Shown: piece by piece, positions 6,221 through 15,051 of the stretch
How positions within the stretch are numbered: the first letter of the stretch is position 1
Layout of the letters: each line of letters starts with the position of its first letter
Source: Flavobacteriales bacterium
Lineage (GTDB): Bacteria; Bacteroidota; Bacteroidia; Flavobacteriales_F; PHOS-HE28
Length of the DNA stretch: 23,984 nucleotides
Assembly: GCA_020437875.1 (NCBI GenBank)
Contig: JAGQVR010000011.1
Location: forward strand, 1 to 23,984
Reading direction: 5' to 3'
Notes under the pieces: generated by a model
What the model was told of the DNA's origin: nothing
What the model saw: only the letters and a program-made list of their open reading frames with translations
Databases searched by the model: none
Program-made: the position numbers and the translations under genes

Positions 6221-7324
6221 TCAATCCTGCCACTCGGCCAGGAACAGGTTCGTCTCCCGGGTGCCGCCATTGGCCCGGTTACTGCTGAACACCAGGTGTC
6301 GGCCATCAGGGCTGAAGACCGGGAAGGCGTCGAACTGGTCGCTGAAACTCACCTGTTCCAATCCCGTTCCATCGATATTGATGAGGTAGAGCGTGAACGG
6401 AAAGCCGCGCTTGGCCGTGTGGTTGCTGGCGAAGATGATCTTCTCGCCACTCGGGTGCCAGAAAGGAGCCCAATTGGCCTGGCCCAGGTCGGTCACCTTT
6501 CGAGCCTCGGTGCCATCGGCATTGGCCACATACAGCTCCATATTCGTCGGCATGACAAGACCTTCCTTCAACAATTGGCGGTACTCCGTTGCTTCCGCCT
6601 CGTCCTTCGGTCGGCTGGCCCGCCAGAGCAACTTGGTGCCATCGGGACTGAAGAAGGCACCCCCGTCGTACCCAAGTGTATTGGTCACGCGCTTCAGGTC
6701 ACTACCGTCGATGTTCATCGTGTATAGCTCGAGGTCGCCATCGCGCATGCTGGTGAACACGATACGGTCGCCTTTGGGCGAAACGGTCGCTTCCGCATCA
6801 TAACCGTCCGTCTTCGTCAATTGCTGCCTGATGTTCCCTTCCAGGTCGCTCACATAGATGTCGAAGGAAGGATAGATCGGCCACACGTATTTGCCATCGC
6901 TGCGACGCTCGGGATGGGCCGGGCAGGCCGCATCGCCCTCATGGGTGCTCCCAAAGAGAACAAGGCTGTCACCCGGAAGGAAATAACTGCACGTGGTACG
7001 ACCACCGTTGATGCTGATCTTCTTCGGGACTTGCGCGTTCAGGTCGTCGGTGAACGGATCGAACACGTAGATCTGGTCACAGCTCTCACCCCACGCGGGA
7101 TTGGTCGCCTGGAAGATGAGCCTGTCCCCGGCAAAGCTCCAGTAGGCCTCCGCATTGTCACCTCCGAAGGTCAGCTTCTTCAGGCTTTTGAAGTGCTTCT
7201 CGCCGTCGGCGACGAGGCTATCATTCACCGCACGGGTATCCGCGGTGGAGCTCGGTGGTTCGGTGGTTGCCGGGGCGTTGGTGCAGGCGATGACCAGGAC
7301 GGGAAGTAGGACGAGGGCTCTCAT
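6221..7324 (-). CDS. PD40/TolB-like beta-propeller lipoprotein
   Basis: This 367-residue protein begins with a lipoprotein signal (MRALVLLPVLVIAC, lipobox V-I-A-C), so the mature form is probably anchored in the outer membrane or periplasm. Repeated blade motifs of the PD40/TolB type follow: SPKGDRIVFTSMRDGDLELY, FSPDGTKLLWRASR, HPSGEKIIFASNHT and FSPDGRHLVFSSNRANGG. They make about six blades of a propeller. Such propellers bind proteins or carbohydrates; TolB itself belongs to the Tol-Pal envelope system, but this is not a canonical TolB and no Tol genes are nearby. The ATG at 7324 is chosen because the lipobox follows it; the upstream extension (MAMGTFAAQQH) has no signal character and reaches into the divergent gene's leader. 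Confidence 0.9.
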   Translation of the reverse strand: MRALVLLPVLVIACTNAPATTEPPSSTADTRAVNDSLVADGEKHFKSLKKLTFGGDNAEAYWSFAGDRLIFQATNPAWGESCDQIYVFDPFTDDLNAQVPKKISINGGRTTCSYFLPGDSLVLFGSTHEGDAACPAHPERRSDGKYVWPIYPSFDIYVSDLEGNIRQQLTKTDGYDAEATVSPKGDRIVFTSMRDGDLELYTMNIDGSDLKRVTNTLGYDGGAFFSPDGTKLLWRASRPKDEAEATEYRQLLKEGLVMPTNMELYVANADGTEARKVTDLGQANWAPFWHPSGEKIIFASNHTAKRGFPFTLYLINIDGTGLEQVSFSDQFDAFPVFSPDGRHLVFSSNRANGGTRETNLFLAEWQD

Positions 7325-7398
7325 GTGCTGTTGGGCCGCGAAAGTACCCATGGCCATTGTCGGCGATCGTCAGGGAAGATCCATGTTATCTTCTGCCA

Positions 7399-8481
7399 AT
7401 GGCGATCGACGATAAGGCCGTCAAAGGCCGCGGAGCTTCCATGCAGCCGCCTAACCGGTTCGAACAGCGTTCCTACGGGGTTCTGCACTGGGAGGGCGTG
7501 GACATCCCAGAGGAGGAGGAACCTGACCCCATCACGCGCCGCATCGAAGTATACCCGAAGACGATCGTGAACCGGGTGGACAGTCCGGACCTCCCATTCA
7601 AATGGAGCCTGAATCCATACCAGGGTTGCGAACATGGCTGCAGCTATTGTTACGCTCGTCCCACCCATGAGTATTGGGGCTACAGTGCTGGCCTCGACTT
7701 CGAGCGCGTGGTGCTGGTGAAGCGGAATGCGCCGGAGTTGTTCGAGCGACAGCTCAGGCAACGTTCGTGGCCGGCGGAGCCGATCAACCTGGCTGGTGCG
7801 ACCGACCCCTATCAACCGTTGGAGCGGTCCGAGCGACTGACCCGGAGGATCCTGGAGATCGCCTTGGCCTATGGACAGCCCCTGATGTTGATCACCAAGA
7901 ACGCATTGATCGAGCGCGACCTGGACCTGCTGGCACCAATGGCATCCAAGGGATCGGTGCAGGTGGCCATCAGCCTCACCACCCTGAACGAGGACTTGCG
8001 AAGGGTGATGGAACCCAGGACGAGCACAGGGCTTAAGCGACTCAGGACCATCCGGGCGTTGAGCGAAGCCGGTGTGCCGACCATGGCCATGATCGCCCCG
8101 ATCATTCCTGCCTTGAACGAGCAGGAGGTGCCGCTCCTTCTCAGGCATGCGGCGGAGGCTGGTGCCATCACGGCCGGTTACACCGTGCTGCGCACCAACG
8201 GTGCTGTGAAGCCGGTATTCGAGGCCTGGCTTCGTCAACACTTCCCGGACCGTGCGGCCAAGATCATCGCCCAGACCAGCGACCTTCATGGTGGGCGCAT
8301 GGAGGATCCGAGGTTCGGTGTGCGCATGCGGGGGGAGGGGCGCTTCGCGACCAACATCCAGCGCATGTTCAAGGTGCTGCGGCGCAGGTATTTCGAAGAG
8401 GAGGCCTGGCCTGACCTGGATCGGTCGCACTTCCGGGTTCCGCCCCGGGGCCAGCTTGATCTGTTCGCTGAAGACCCCTAG
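7399..8481 (+). CDS. PA0069/Rv2578c-type radical SAM protein
   Basis: This 360-residue cytoplasmic protein has a radical SAM cluster motif CEHGCSYC (CxxxCxxC, Cys 77, 81 and 84), followed by YARPTHEYWG and INLAGATDPYQPLER. It matches the PA0069-family radical SAM proteins, related to the spore photoproduct lyase-like group and annotated widely without a known reaction. It should bind a [4Fe-4S] cluster and S-adenosylmethionine. The C-terminus contains the family block HGGRMEDPRFGVRMRGEG and ends with a PPRGQLDLF motif. The ATG at 7399 is used; an in-frame TTG at 7357 would add residues overlapping the divergent promoter region. The substrate is unknown, and the neighbours give no clue. Confidence 0.92.
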   Translation: MAIDDKAVKGRGASMQPPNRFEQRSYGVLHWEGVDIPEEEEPDPITRRIEVYPKTIVNRVDSPDLPFKWSLNPYQGCEHGCSYCYARPTHEYWGYSAGLDFERVVLVKRNAPELFERQLRQRSWPAEPINLAGATDPYQPLERSERLTRRILEIALAYGQPLMLITKNALIERDLDLLAPMASKGSVQVAISLTTLNEDLRRVMEPRTSTGLKRLRTIRALSEAGVPTMAMIAPIIPALNEQEVPLLLRHAAEAGAITAGYTVLRTNGAVKPVFEAWLRQHFPDRAAKIIAQTSDLHGGRMEDPRFGVRMRGEGRFATNIQRMFKVLRRRYFEEEAWPDLDRSHFRVPPRGQLDLFAEDP

Positions 8482-8563
8482 GGAGCGATGACCACTTGAC
8501 CTTCAACCGGAAGATCGACCTGCCAGCCTTCGATCGCGCCGTTCGAGGGCCATCCGTAATCCC

Positions 8564-8594
8564 TTGACCTTCACCCCCTGGATCCGTTAGTTTG
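8564..8594 (+). promoter_or_regulatory. Promoter of the large exoprotein gene
   Basis: TTG (8564-8566), then 20 nt, then TTAGTTTG (8587-8594). The second box is one mismatch from TAnnTTTG and the spacing is as expected for the Bacteroidetes sigma factor. Predicted transcription would start about 40 nt before the ATG at 8642. The 11-mer CTTGACCTTCA containing the -33 box is repeated at 8495-8505. Confidence 0.5.
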
Positions 8595-8641
8595 GCGGGC
8601 TGTAGCATCCATTGGTCGATGGATCATCCATACCTGTCGAA

Positions 8642-11600
8642 ATGAAGAACCGCTCGATCCCCTCGTTCCTCAAGCCCATTCCGCTCCTCGTCCTCCTGTC
8701 GTTGGGAGTTACCGACGGTGCGGCACAGACCTTCCAGCCGAACTTCAGTCAATCGACCCTGGCTGGCGGCACTTTCAACCAGCCGGTAGGGGTGACCTGG
8801 GATGCGAACGGGCGGCAATATGTATGGGAGAAAGGGGGAAAGGTGTGGATCATCGAGAACGGCGTCCGACTCGCCCAACCATTGGTCGACATCAGCGAAG
8901 AGGTCGGCAACTGGCGCGACCACGGCTGTCTCGGCTTCGCACTTGACCCGGACTTCCTCAGCAATGGACGCATCTACCTGATGTACACGGTGGACAGGCA
9001 CCACCTCATGAACTTCGGCACGGCCAGCTACAGCGCGAGCACCAACGAATATTACGCGGCCACCATCATGCGGATCACGCGGTACACGGCCCCTGGCCCG
9101 AGTCATAACACGGTTGATCCGGGGTCCCGGTACATCCTTCTTGGCGAGACCCGGAAGACGGGCATCGTCCTGATGCATGAATCCCATAGCACGGGGTCAT
9201 TGGCCTTCGGCAGGGATGGCACCTTGATGGCCACGGTGGGGGATGCGGCGAGCTACAGCAGCACGGACGTTGGGAGCGCTGGTGAGACCTACTTCTCGGT
9301 CGCATTGAGCGATAGCCTGATGCGGCCTGCGGAGAACGTCGGTTCACTTCGTGCGCAGATGCTGAACAGCCATAATGGGAAGATGCTCAGGCTGGATCCG
9401 AACACCGGGAACGGTGTGCCAAGCAACCCGTTCTACGATGCGACAGCTCCGCGCTCGCCGAAGTCCCGGGTATGGGCATTGGGCCTTCGGAACCCTTACC
9501 GGATGACCTACAAGCCCGGGTCGGGCAGCACGGATCCTGCCGCTGGCGATCCGGGGATCTTCTTCATCGGCGATGTGGGCTGGACCGCCTGGGAGGAATT
9601 GAACGTGTGTGATGAAGGTGGTTTGAACTTCGGTTGGCCGTTGTTCGAAGGGATGTGGGCGAACAACTCGTACATGAACGCCAACACCATGAACCAGGAT
9701 GTTCCGAATCCGGACTACGACGGGGTGAACTGCACCCAGCCGTACCTGCGGTTCAACGATATCCTGAAGCAGGCCACCCTGCAGGTGATCAATACGCATC
9801 CGAGTCCTTGTGTGCAGGGGGCCTACCTGCCGTCGACCATCACCACCTTCCTGCATACACGACCGGAGGTGGACTGGTTCCATGGCAACCAATCGCGTGT
9901 ACCGGGCTTCAGTGCTGGACAGCCGTTCTCCTTCGACCTTGATTCGCCCACCTCACCCGTACCTGGTCCACGTTTCGGCGGATATGCCGCCCTGGCGGGC
10001 AGCTTCATGGAGTCGCCGAGCATGCCTATCGAGTATCACAACTCGCTCTTCGTGGGTGATTACTCGAGCGGTTGGATCCGCCGCTTCAAATACGATGACC
10101 AGGACCAGCTGCATAGCGTGCATGATTTCGCCACCGGGTTGGGACCGATCACCTGGGTCGGAGCCGGACCGGACGGCTGTGTCAGTTACATCAAGTACGA
10201 TGCGAACGCCGTGCGGCGGATCTGTTACAACGGTGCCATCAACCTGCCACCCGTGGCCGTCGGCACGAGTTCGGTACAGTATGGTCCGGGTCCGTTGACC
10301 GTGAACTTCGATGCCAGTGGGAGCTCCGATCCGGAGGGCGGGGCGCTCACCTATCATTGGAACTTCGGGAATGGCACGAGCACACAAGTGAGCCCAACGC
10401 AGGTCTTCACGGCACCAGCAGGTGTTCCTACGAGCTTCAATGTGGTGCTGACCGTGACGGACAATGCGGGCCAGACGGCCACCCAGAACCTGCTGATATC
10501 GGTGAACAACACACCGCCGGTGGTCGACATAACCAGCATTCCCGTTCCGGCCTACTATCCGCTCGGAGTGGATACGACCTTTCAGCTCCAGGCTGCCGTT
10601 ACTGACGCGGAACATGGACCGGCTCAGCTCTCCTATGCCTGGCGTACCACCCTCTACCACAACACGCACGACCATCCCGAACCGGTCGACGCGAACGTGA
10701 GCACATCCACGGTCATCAGTGGGGCGGGTTGTGGCACCGAGACCTTCTACTACAAAGTGACCCTCGATGTGACCGATGCGGCCGGCCTCACGGGTACAGC
10801 GGAACGGACCCTGCTGCCCCGCTGCTATGCCATCGCCCCGCTTGCCGTGATCAATGCCGATGTGACAGCGGGTATCGGCCCCTTGTTCGTCAACCTCGAC
10901 GGCAGTGACAGCTATGACCCGGGTGGCATCGTGAGCTACCATTGGGACTTCGGTGATGGGACCTTCAGTGAGGAACCGAACACCTCCAAGATGTTCTCGG
11001 AACTCGGGACCTACCAGGTGACCCTGACCGTCATGGATGATGATGGACTTGTTGGTCAGACCACCAGGGCGATAACGGTGCTCTCGTTGGCCCCACCGCA
11101 ATGTGTCGGTGCGTCCGGGTCAGTGCTCCGGCAGGTCTGGAATAATTTGAGTGGTGGTACGGTGAACGACCTGCTGAGCAGCCCGAACTATCCTAACTCA
11201 CCCTCGTCGACGAGCTACCTGACCTCCCTGGCGGCACCGGTCAACATCGCCAACAACTATGGTCAGCGGATACGGGGGTATATCATCCCACCACAAAGCG
11301 GGAACTACACCTTCACGGTGACAGGGGACGACCAGACGGTCGTTTACCTTGGCCTCAATGCCGAGCCGCAGTACAAACAGTTGATCTGCCAGGTGCCCGG
11401 TTGGACCGGTGAGACGGAGTTCACGAAGTACCCTGAGCAGACCAGCACCACCGTGGCGCTTCAAGCCGGCGTGTACTACTATGTCGAGATCCTGCATAAG
11501 GAGGGTAGTGGAGGTGATCATGTGAGCCTGTGGTGGCAAACGCCTTCGAACGGAACGAGGACGATCGTTCCCGGAAGCGCACTTGCTCGGTGGCAGGATT

Positions 11601-12343
11601 GCCTTCCGAGTGTTCGTGTGCGCATGAACCTCCAAGGGCCATGGACCCCGGCCAACGGCATGATGGCCGACGACCTGCGCCAGGGCGGTCTTCTCCCGAC
11701 CGTGGAACCCTACGCGGGATTGGGCTTCAGTCTGCAGGGCAGCGGGGGAGAGACGGCATCGGGAAGCACCCTGTCAACGACCGGCAAGAACGCGATCGTG
11801 GACTGGGTGCTGATCGAACTACGCGACAAGACCGACCCGGGCCTGGTGGTGGCCACGAAGAGCGCATTGCTGCAGCGCGACGGTGATGTGGTGGGAGTCG
11901 ATGGATACGGGAGGATCCTGTTCAATGTCGCACCGGCGGAGTACTTCGTCGCGGTGAGGCATCGGAACCACCTTGGTGCGATGACGTTCGCAGCGAAGGC
12001 ATTGGGGGCGAGTGAGACAGGGGTCGACTTCACGCTTGCCTCCGAAGCGACCTATGGGACCGGGGCGCGCATGACCCTCGCGAACGGCAAGCAGGCGTTG
12101 ATGTCCGGGAACACGGTGCGCGACGGGGTATTGATGTACACCGGTGCCGGCAACGACCGGGACCCCATCCTGCAGGCGATCGGCGGCGTGGTGCCAACGA
12201 ACACGGCGACGGGGTATGATGTGCGCGATGTGAACCTCGATGGGTTGATCAAGTACACGGGCCTGTCCAATGATCGAGACCCGATCCTGCTCAACATCGG
12301 AGGGATCATTCCCACCAACACGAGGACCGAACAACTTCCCTAG
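8642..12343 (+). CDS. Secreted sorbosone-dehydrogenase-like/PKD/PA14 exoprotein
   Basis: This 1233-residue multidomain exoprotein has a signal peptide ending GAAQ (about residue 29). A glucose/sorbosone dehydrogenase-like propeller spans about 30-525 (QPVGVTWDANG, DHGCLGFALDPDF, VWALGLRNPYRM, EELNVCDEGGLNFGWPLFEG); the known enzymes oxidise sugars with PQQ. A PKD domain (about 534-623), an Ig-like segment (628-727) and a second PKD (732-816, YHWDFGDGT) follow. A PA14 domain (about 822-986, SGNYTFTVTGDDQTVVYLG) probably binds carbohydrate. The last 240 residues form a beta-rich domain plus two tandem repeats with GNTVRDG/DVNLDG and Y-T-G...NDRDPIL. This is probably a surface or released polysaccharide-acting protein. 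The start at 8642 is chosen for its signal peptide; the upstream in-frame TTG lacks support. Catalytic activity is not proven by sequence alone. Confidence 0.93.
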   Translation: MKNRSIPSFLKPIPLLVLLSLGVTDGAAQTFQPNFSQSTLAGGTFNQPVGVTWDANGRQYVWEKGGKVWIIENGVRLAQPLVDISEEVGNWRDHGCLGFALDPDFLSNGRIYLMYTVDRHHLMNFGTASYSASTNEYYAATIMRITRYTAPGPSHNTVDPGSRYILLGETRKTGIVLMHESHSTGSLAFGRDGTLMATVGDAASYSSTDVGSAGETYFSVALSDSLMRPAENVGSLRAQMLNSHNGKMLRLDPNTGNGVPSNPFYDATAPRSPKSRVWALGLRNPYRMTYKPGSGSTDPAAGDPGIFFIGDVGWTAWEELNVCDEGGLNFGWPLFEGMWANNSYMNANTMNQDVPNPDYDGVNCTQPYLRFNDILKQATLQVINTHPSPCVQGAYLPSTITTFLHTRPEVDWFHGNQSRVPGFSAGQPFSFDLDSPTSPVPGPRFGGYAALAGSFMESPSMPIEYHNSLFVGDYSSGWIRRFKYDDQDQLHSVHDFATGLGPITWVGAGPDGCVSYIKYDANAVRRICYNGAINLPPVAVGTSSVQYGPGPLTVNFDASGSSDPEGGALTYHWNFGNGTSTQVSPTQVFTAPAGVPTSFNVVLTVTDNAGQTATQNLLISVNNTPPVVDITSIPVPAYYPLGVDTTFQLQAAVTDAEHGPAQLSYAWRTTLYHNTHDHPEPVDANVSTSTVISGAGCGTETFYYKVTLDVTDAAGLTGTAERTLLPRCYAIAPLAVINADVTAGIGPLFVNLDGSDSYDPGGIVSYHWDFGDGTFSEEPNTSKMFSELGTYQVTLTVMDDDGLVGQTTRAITVLSLAPPQCVGASGSVLRQVWNNLSGGTVNDLLSSPNYPNSPSSTSYLTSLAAPVNIANNYGQRIRGYIIPPQSGNYTFTVTGDDQTVVYLGLNAEPQYKQLICQVPGWTGETEFTKYPEQTSTTVALQAGVYYYVEILHKEGSGGDHVSLWWQTPSNGTRTIVPGSALARWQDCLPSVRVRMNLQGPWTPANGMMADDLRQGGLLPTVEPYAGLGFSLQGSGGETASGSTLSTTGKNAIVDWVLIELRDKTDPGLVVATKSALLQRDGDVVGVDGYGRILFNVAPAEYFVAVRHRNHLGAMTFAAKALGASETGVDFTLASEATYGTGARMTLANGKQALMSGNTVRDGVLMYTGAGNDRDPILQAIGGVVPTNTATGYDVRDVNLDGLIKYTGLSNDRDPILLNIGGIIPTNTRTEQLP
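12109..12340 (+). repeat. Tandem DxNxDG-type C-terminal repeats (protein level)
   Basis: Within the exoprotein's extreme C-terminus two copies of about 38-40 residues occur. Copy one reads GNTVRDGVLMYTGAGNDRDP then ILQAIGGVVPTNT; copy two reads DVNLDGLIKYTGLSNDRDP then ILLNIGGIIPTNT. The second has a dockerin/EF-hand-like calcium loop (DVNLDG). From memory, this paired module with the ending R-T-E-Q-L-P is frequent at the ends of Flavobacteriales exoproteins. A secretion or anchoring role is inferred. Confidence 0.7.
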
Positions 12344-12501
12344 AGCTTTCGTGCCTCGATGATCGTGCGCACGTAGGCGGTGAGCGCATTACCCCTTGGT
12401 TCCATGCTGATGGCCTGGAGCACTGCCTTCGTGCGGAGGTCCAATAACCGTGGTACATCCGGGTCCCTGGTCGTCTTGAGCTGTTTGCGGCCGATGGTCA
12501 T
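12340..12501 (-). CDS. Possible small basic protein, unknown
   Basis: This short frame of 53 residues starts at the only ATG (12501) with MTIGRKQLKTTRDPDVPRLL and ends ALTAYVRTIIEARKL. It is basic and probably helical, with no signal peptide. Its stop codon overlaps the stop of the convergent exoprotein gene. It fills a gap that no other gene explains, and its composition looks protein-like rather than antisense-like. However, I recognise no family and see no promoter, so it may be spurious. Confidence 0.4.
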   Translation of the reverse strand: MTIGRKQLKTTRDPDVPRLLDLRTKAVLQAISMEPRGNALTAYVRTIIEARKL

Positions 12502-12603
12502 GGTCTTGATCGTTGATGAGCGAAACAAGCCATCCCGTTCCCTGATCGCGATCCCTCGATCGGGGGGATCCGCGAAGGATCCATCAACGATCCACGGTGA
12601 AGA

Positions 12604-13773
12604 TCAATTCCCGTCCGGACCACGCCTGACGAAGAGCACCTGGCGGCCGAACTCCCCGAACGACCATCCGGTGCCGATCACTCCGTCGTTCAGCCACCTG
12701 ATATGGGACAGCCGATCCTCTCTTCCGAGATCCAGAGCACGCTCCCACACTGGATCGCCATTGGCGGCCAACCTCATGATGAAAGCATCCGACCCGAACG
12801 GGGTGCTCCGTTCACCAGCCAGGTAGATCTCATTGGCAGAGACCCTGTGCATGGCATAAGCTCGTTGATCGTAAAGCGTATCACCCAGGGTCCTCGTCCA
12901 GGTCGTATCCCCATCGGCATTGATACCCAACAAGCAGGCCCGGAAGCTTCGACGTTGGCTGGTCTGGTCCACCGGTCCGTAGGAATCGGTCCAACCGGCG
13001 ACGAGCCATTCATCATCGCCCACATTGGCGATGGACCGCCCGTTATCCGTGGCCGTTCCACCGATGGAAGTGGACCACATCGGGGTTCCGGCCATATCCG
13101 TCTTGAACAGGTGGATGTCGTCATGCCCTCCGAAGGTCGCGATCCGTCCCGTGAAGAGCAGATGGTCGCCGTCCGTGGCGACCGCGTACGCCTCCGCATC
13201 CGTGGGCGATGGCTCCACATGGGACCAGATGGTATCTCCGTCAGCATCGCATCGCATGGCGAACGGCTGGTGGACACCCTCCTCCTCGGCCACGCCGCAG
13301 AACACGGCCCCACCATCCGCCAGTGCAACACCGCCGAAGAGCTGCTGTGAACCGCTCAGTGCCGGGGTCCGGGTCCAGAGGATCGTTCCATCGGCAAGCA
13401 CCTTGGAGTAGAAGACATCGTGCTTCTCCGAACCTGCGCGCATCACGCTCCCAATGACGAATGCGTCTCCATCATCGGTGTGCACGGCGTCCTGGATGAA
13501 CGTGTTCCCCGACATCGGCCATGTGGTCGCTCCAAGTGAACCGCCGGTCGAATTGGTCGTCCGCAGCGTTGCCTTGAATCCATTCGGGGCGCTGTCATGC
13601 GTTCGAACGGCCACCCTGTAACCGTTCGGGGACGGCCAGGCACCTACACCGTCCTGTGCCCCGGGACCACCGAATGTCTGCGTGAAGCTCTGTGCGTGAC
13701 CCGGCTCGATCGCCGCCAACGCTATTGATAGGACAAGTACGATCACGCGATCATTGGTGGGCCGGATCATCAT
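12604..13773 (-). CDS. Secreted repeat beta-propeller protein
   Basis: This 389-residue protein has a signal peptide (DRVIVLVLSIALAAIEPGHA) followed by about seven repeats of roughly 50 residues. The repeats have the pattern G-D-(T/P)-(I/V/T)-W then an aromatic or basic strand, and a later 'A-hydrophobic-G' strand: DGTILWTRTPALSGSQQLFG, DADGDTIWSHVEPSPTDAEA, NADGDTTWTRTLGDTLYDQR and AANGDPVWERALDLGRED. This is the T9SS-associated/SBBP-type propeller that often reports 'log' proteins of unknown function in Bacteroidota. It lacks an evident T9SS C-terminal tag (it ends RRGPDGN). Two adjacent ATG codons (13773 and 13770) are both plausible starts. It is divergent from the PAP2 gene. The fold is inferred from the repeats; the role is unknown. 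Confidence 0.8.
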   Translation of the reverse strand: MMIRPTNDRVIVLVLSIALAAIEPGHAQSFTQTFGGPGAQDGVGAWPSPNGYRVAVRTHDSAPNGFKATLRTTNSTGGSLGATTWPMSGNTFIQDAVHTDDGDAFVIGSVMRAGSEKHDVFYSKVLADGTILWTRTPALSGSQQLFGGVALADGGAVFCGVAEEEGVHQPFAMRCDADGDTIWSHVEPSPTDAEAYAVATDGDHLLFTGRIATFGGHDDIHLFKTDMAGTPMWSTSIGGTATDNGRSIANVGDDEWLVAGWTDSYGPVDQTSQRRSFRACLLGINADGDTTWTRTLGDTLYDQRAYAMHRVSANEIYLAGERSTPFGSDAFIMRLAANGDPVWERALDLGREDRLSHIRWLNDGVIGTGWSFGEFGRQVLFVRRGPDGN

Positions 13774-13826
13774 GGCAGGCTGAGGAAGTCCGGTCGCAAG
13801 TTCGGAAGGCCAGCTAGTTTCGCGCC

Positions 13827-14465
13827 GTGCGTGCGAAGAAGTCCATCCACCCCTTCCTGTTCACATGGGCGGCCTTCACCGTGGTATTGCTCCTTGCCGT
13901 GCTCGGGACGGACCAATTGGACCTGCACAGGATCATGCATGCCTACACGTCGCTCGGTGCGGACCGGTTCTTCGCGACCATTACGCACCTCGCGGATGGT
14001 CTGGTGCCGACCGCCCTCTCCGTCATCCTATTGTTCATGGTGAGCATGCGGGCGTTCCTGATGATGGGTCTGAGCTGTGGTTTGAGCGCCATCGCCGTAC
14101 AGATCCTGAAGCGGGTGTTCGCGTACGACCGACCTTACATGTTCAAGGACCGACTGGGTGATCTTCCATGGGTGGAGGGGATGGAGTTGCATCACCACCT
14201 GAGCTTTCCCAGCGGTCATGCAACGGCCGCGTTCAGCATGTGTTTCGCCCTTGCCATCCTGGTCGATCGCGGCACCTGGAGCCTGGTCCTGGGCGTGTTG
14301 GCTGCCGTGCTCGCGTACAGCAGGGTCTACCTATCACAGCATTTCACGGAGGATATCCTGGCCGGAGCCGCCCTTGGGACCTTGATCGCCCATGGGGTCT
14401 ACCTGTGGCTGGATCACACGTCCATGAAGGACAAGGCCTGGCTCCGTTGGCGACCCTTCAATTGA
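13827..14465 (+). CDS. PAP2-family membrane phosphatase
   Basis: This 212-residue integral membrane protein has the three PAP2 phosphatase motifs in order: LKRVFAYDRP (KxxxxxxRP), FPSGHATAAF (PSGH) and SRVYLSQHFTEDILAG (SRxxxxxHxxxD). All catalytic residues are present (Lys and Arg of C1, His of C2, Arg, His and Asp of C3). About five or six hydrophobic segments surround them. The family removes phosphate from membrane lipids such as phosphatidic acid, undecaprenyl pyrophosphate or lipid A; which applies here is unknown. The start is GTG at 13827 (RAKKSIHPF follows), as no ATG exists before the first membrane segment; a -7-like TAGTTTCG at 13815 leaves almost no leader. Its stop codon lies in a palindrome shared with the convergent gene. 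Confidence 0.93.
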   Translation: MRAKKSIHPFLFTWAAFTVVLLLAVLGTDQLDLHRIMHAYTSLGADRFFATITHLADGLVPTALSVILLFMVSMRAFLMMGLSCGLSAIAVQILKRVFAYDRPYMFKDRLGDLPWVEGMELHHHLSFPSGHATAAFSMCFALAILVDRGTWSLVLGVLAAVLAYSRVYLSQHFTEDILAGAALGTLIAHGVYLWLDHTSMKDKAWLRWRPFN

Positions 14466-14467
14466 AG
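14456..14467. repeat. 12-bp palindrome holding both convergent stop codons
   Basis: CTTCAATTGAAG is a perfect palindrome that contains the TGA of the PAP2 gene on the plus strand and the TGA of the barrel gene on the minus strand. It may be chance, since convergent codons for Phe-Asn before the stop give it automatically. Confidence 0.5.
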
Positions 14468-14958
14468 TAGTAGCGCACGCCCAGACCACCATCGAAGTTC
14501 AGGTAGGTTCCAGGCAACAGGTCAAGGGTGGGTGCCGCCTCCAGGAAGATATCGACCGGGGCATTGTCCACGAGATAGACAAGACCGACCGGAAATCGTA
14601 CACCCAAGGTCACATAGGTTCCAGGGTGGTCGACGTAGCGACCCCTGTTCCAGTACCGGCCACCATTCCATGACTGGAGGCGAAGGCCTGGTCCATAATA
14701 CAGCGGCAGTCTTCCAACACTCACCTTGAAGATGTCCATGTTGTGGAAGAGAAGGTCGGCATGCGCGTGGAGGTAACCTGAATGCCATGGTCCCCAAGCG
14801 AGTCCGAATCCGAGGGCACGGTCGTTCCCGGTCCACAATTTCCCGCTCAATCCGGTGGGGTCACCGATCATGACGCCCAAACCGAAACCGCGGTCCTGGG
14901 CTTGGGAGCTGATGATGGTGCAGGCGAATAGCAGGGGAAAAAGGGCTTTCGGTCGCAT
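14458..14958 (-). CDS. Outer-membrane beta-barrel-like secreted protein
   Basis: This 166-residue protein has a signal peptide (MRPKALFPLLFACTIISSQA, cleaved near A-Q). The mature chain of alternating aromatic and Gly-rich strands (GFGLGVMIGDPTGLSGKLW, ALGFGLAWGP, YYGPGLRLQSW, VTLGVRFPVGLVYLV, LNFDGGLGVRYYF) ends in a terminal aromatic residue region (YYFN). These are typical of small eight-stranded outer-membrane barrels (DUF3996/BAPKO_0422-like). A structural or adhesion role is possible; no enzyme motif is seen. The ATG at 14958 is chosen because the signal peptide follows; an upstream extension from 15036 has no signal character. Convergent with the PAP2 gene, with stop codons overlapping by 8 bp. 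Confidence 0.82.
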   Translation of the reverse strand: MRPKALFPLLFACTIISSQAQDRGFGLGVMIGDPTGLSGKLWTGNDRALGFGLAWGPWHSGYLHAHADLLFHNMDIFKVSVGRLPLYYGPGLRLQSWNGGRYWNRGRYVDHPGTYVTLGVRFPVGLVYLVDNAPVDIFLEAAPTLDLLPGTYLNFDGGLGVRYYFN

Positions 14959-15051
14959 GAGGCCAAAGTTCAGTGGTTGAACAGGCCATCCGGGAATGAC
15001 CTGCCCCATACTTTCCACGATCACCATGCCGATCATGATGGCGCGGGGCCG

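Noticed and set aside
7321..8430. 369-residue minus-strand frame opposite the radical SAM gene
   Set aside because: The radical SAM gene has clear motifs on the plus strand; the antisense frame has none.
9953..11101. 382-residue minus-strand frame opposite the exoprotein
   Set aside because: It overlaps conserved propeller and PKD sequence on the plus strand and has no recognisable domain.
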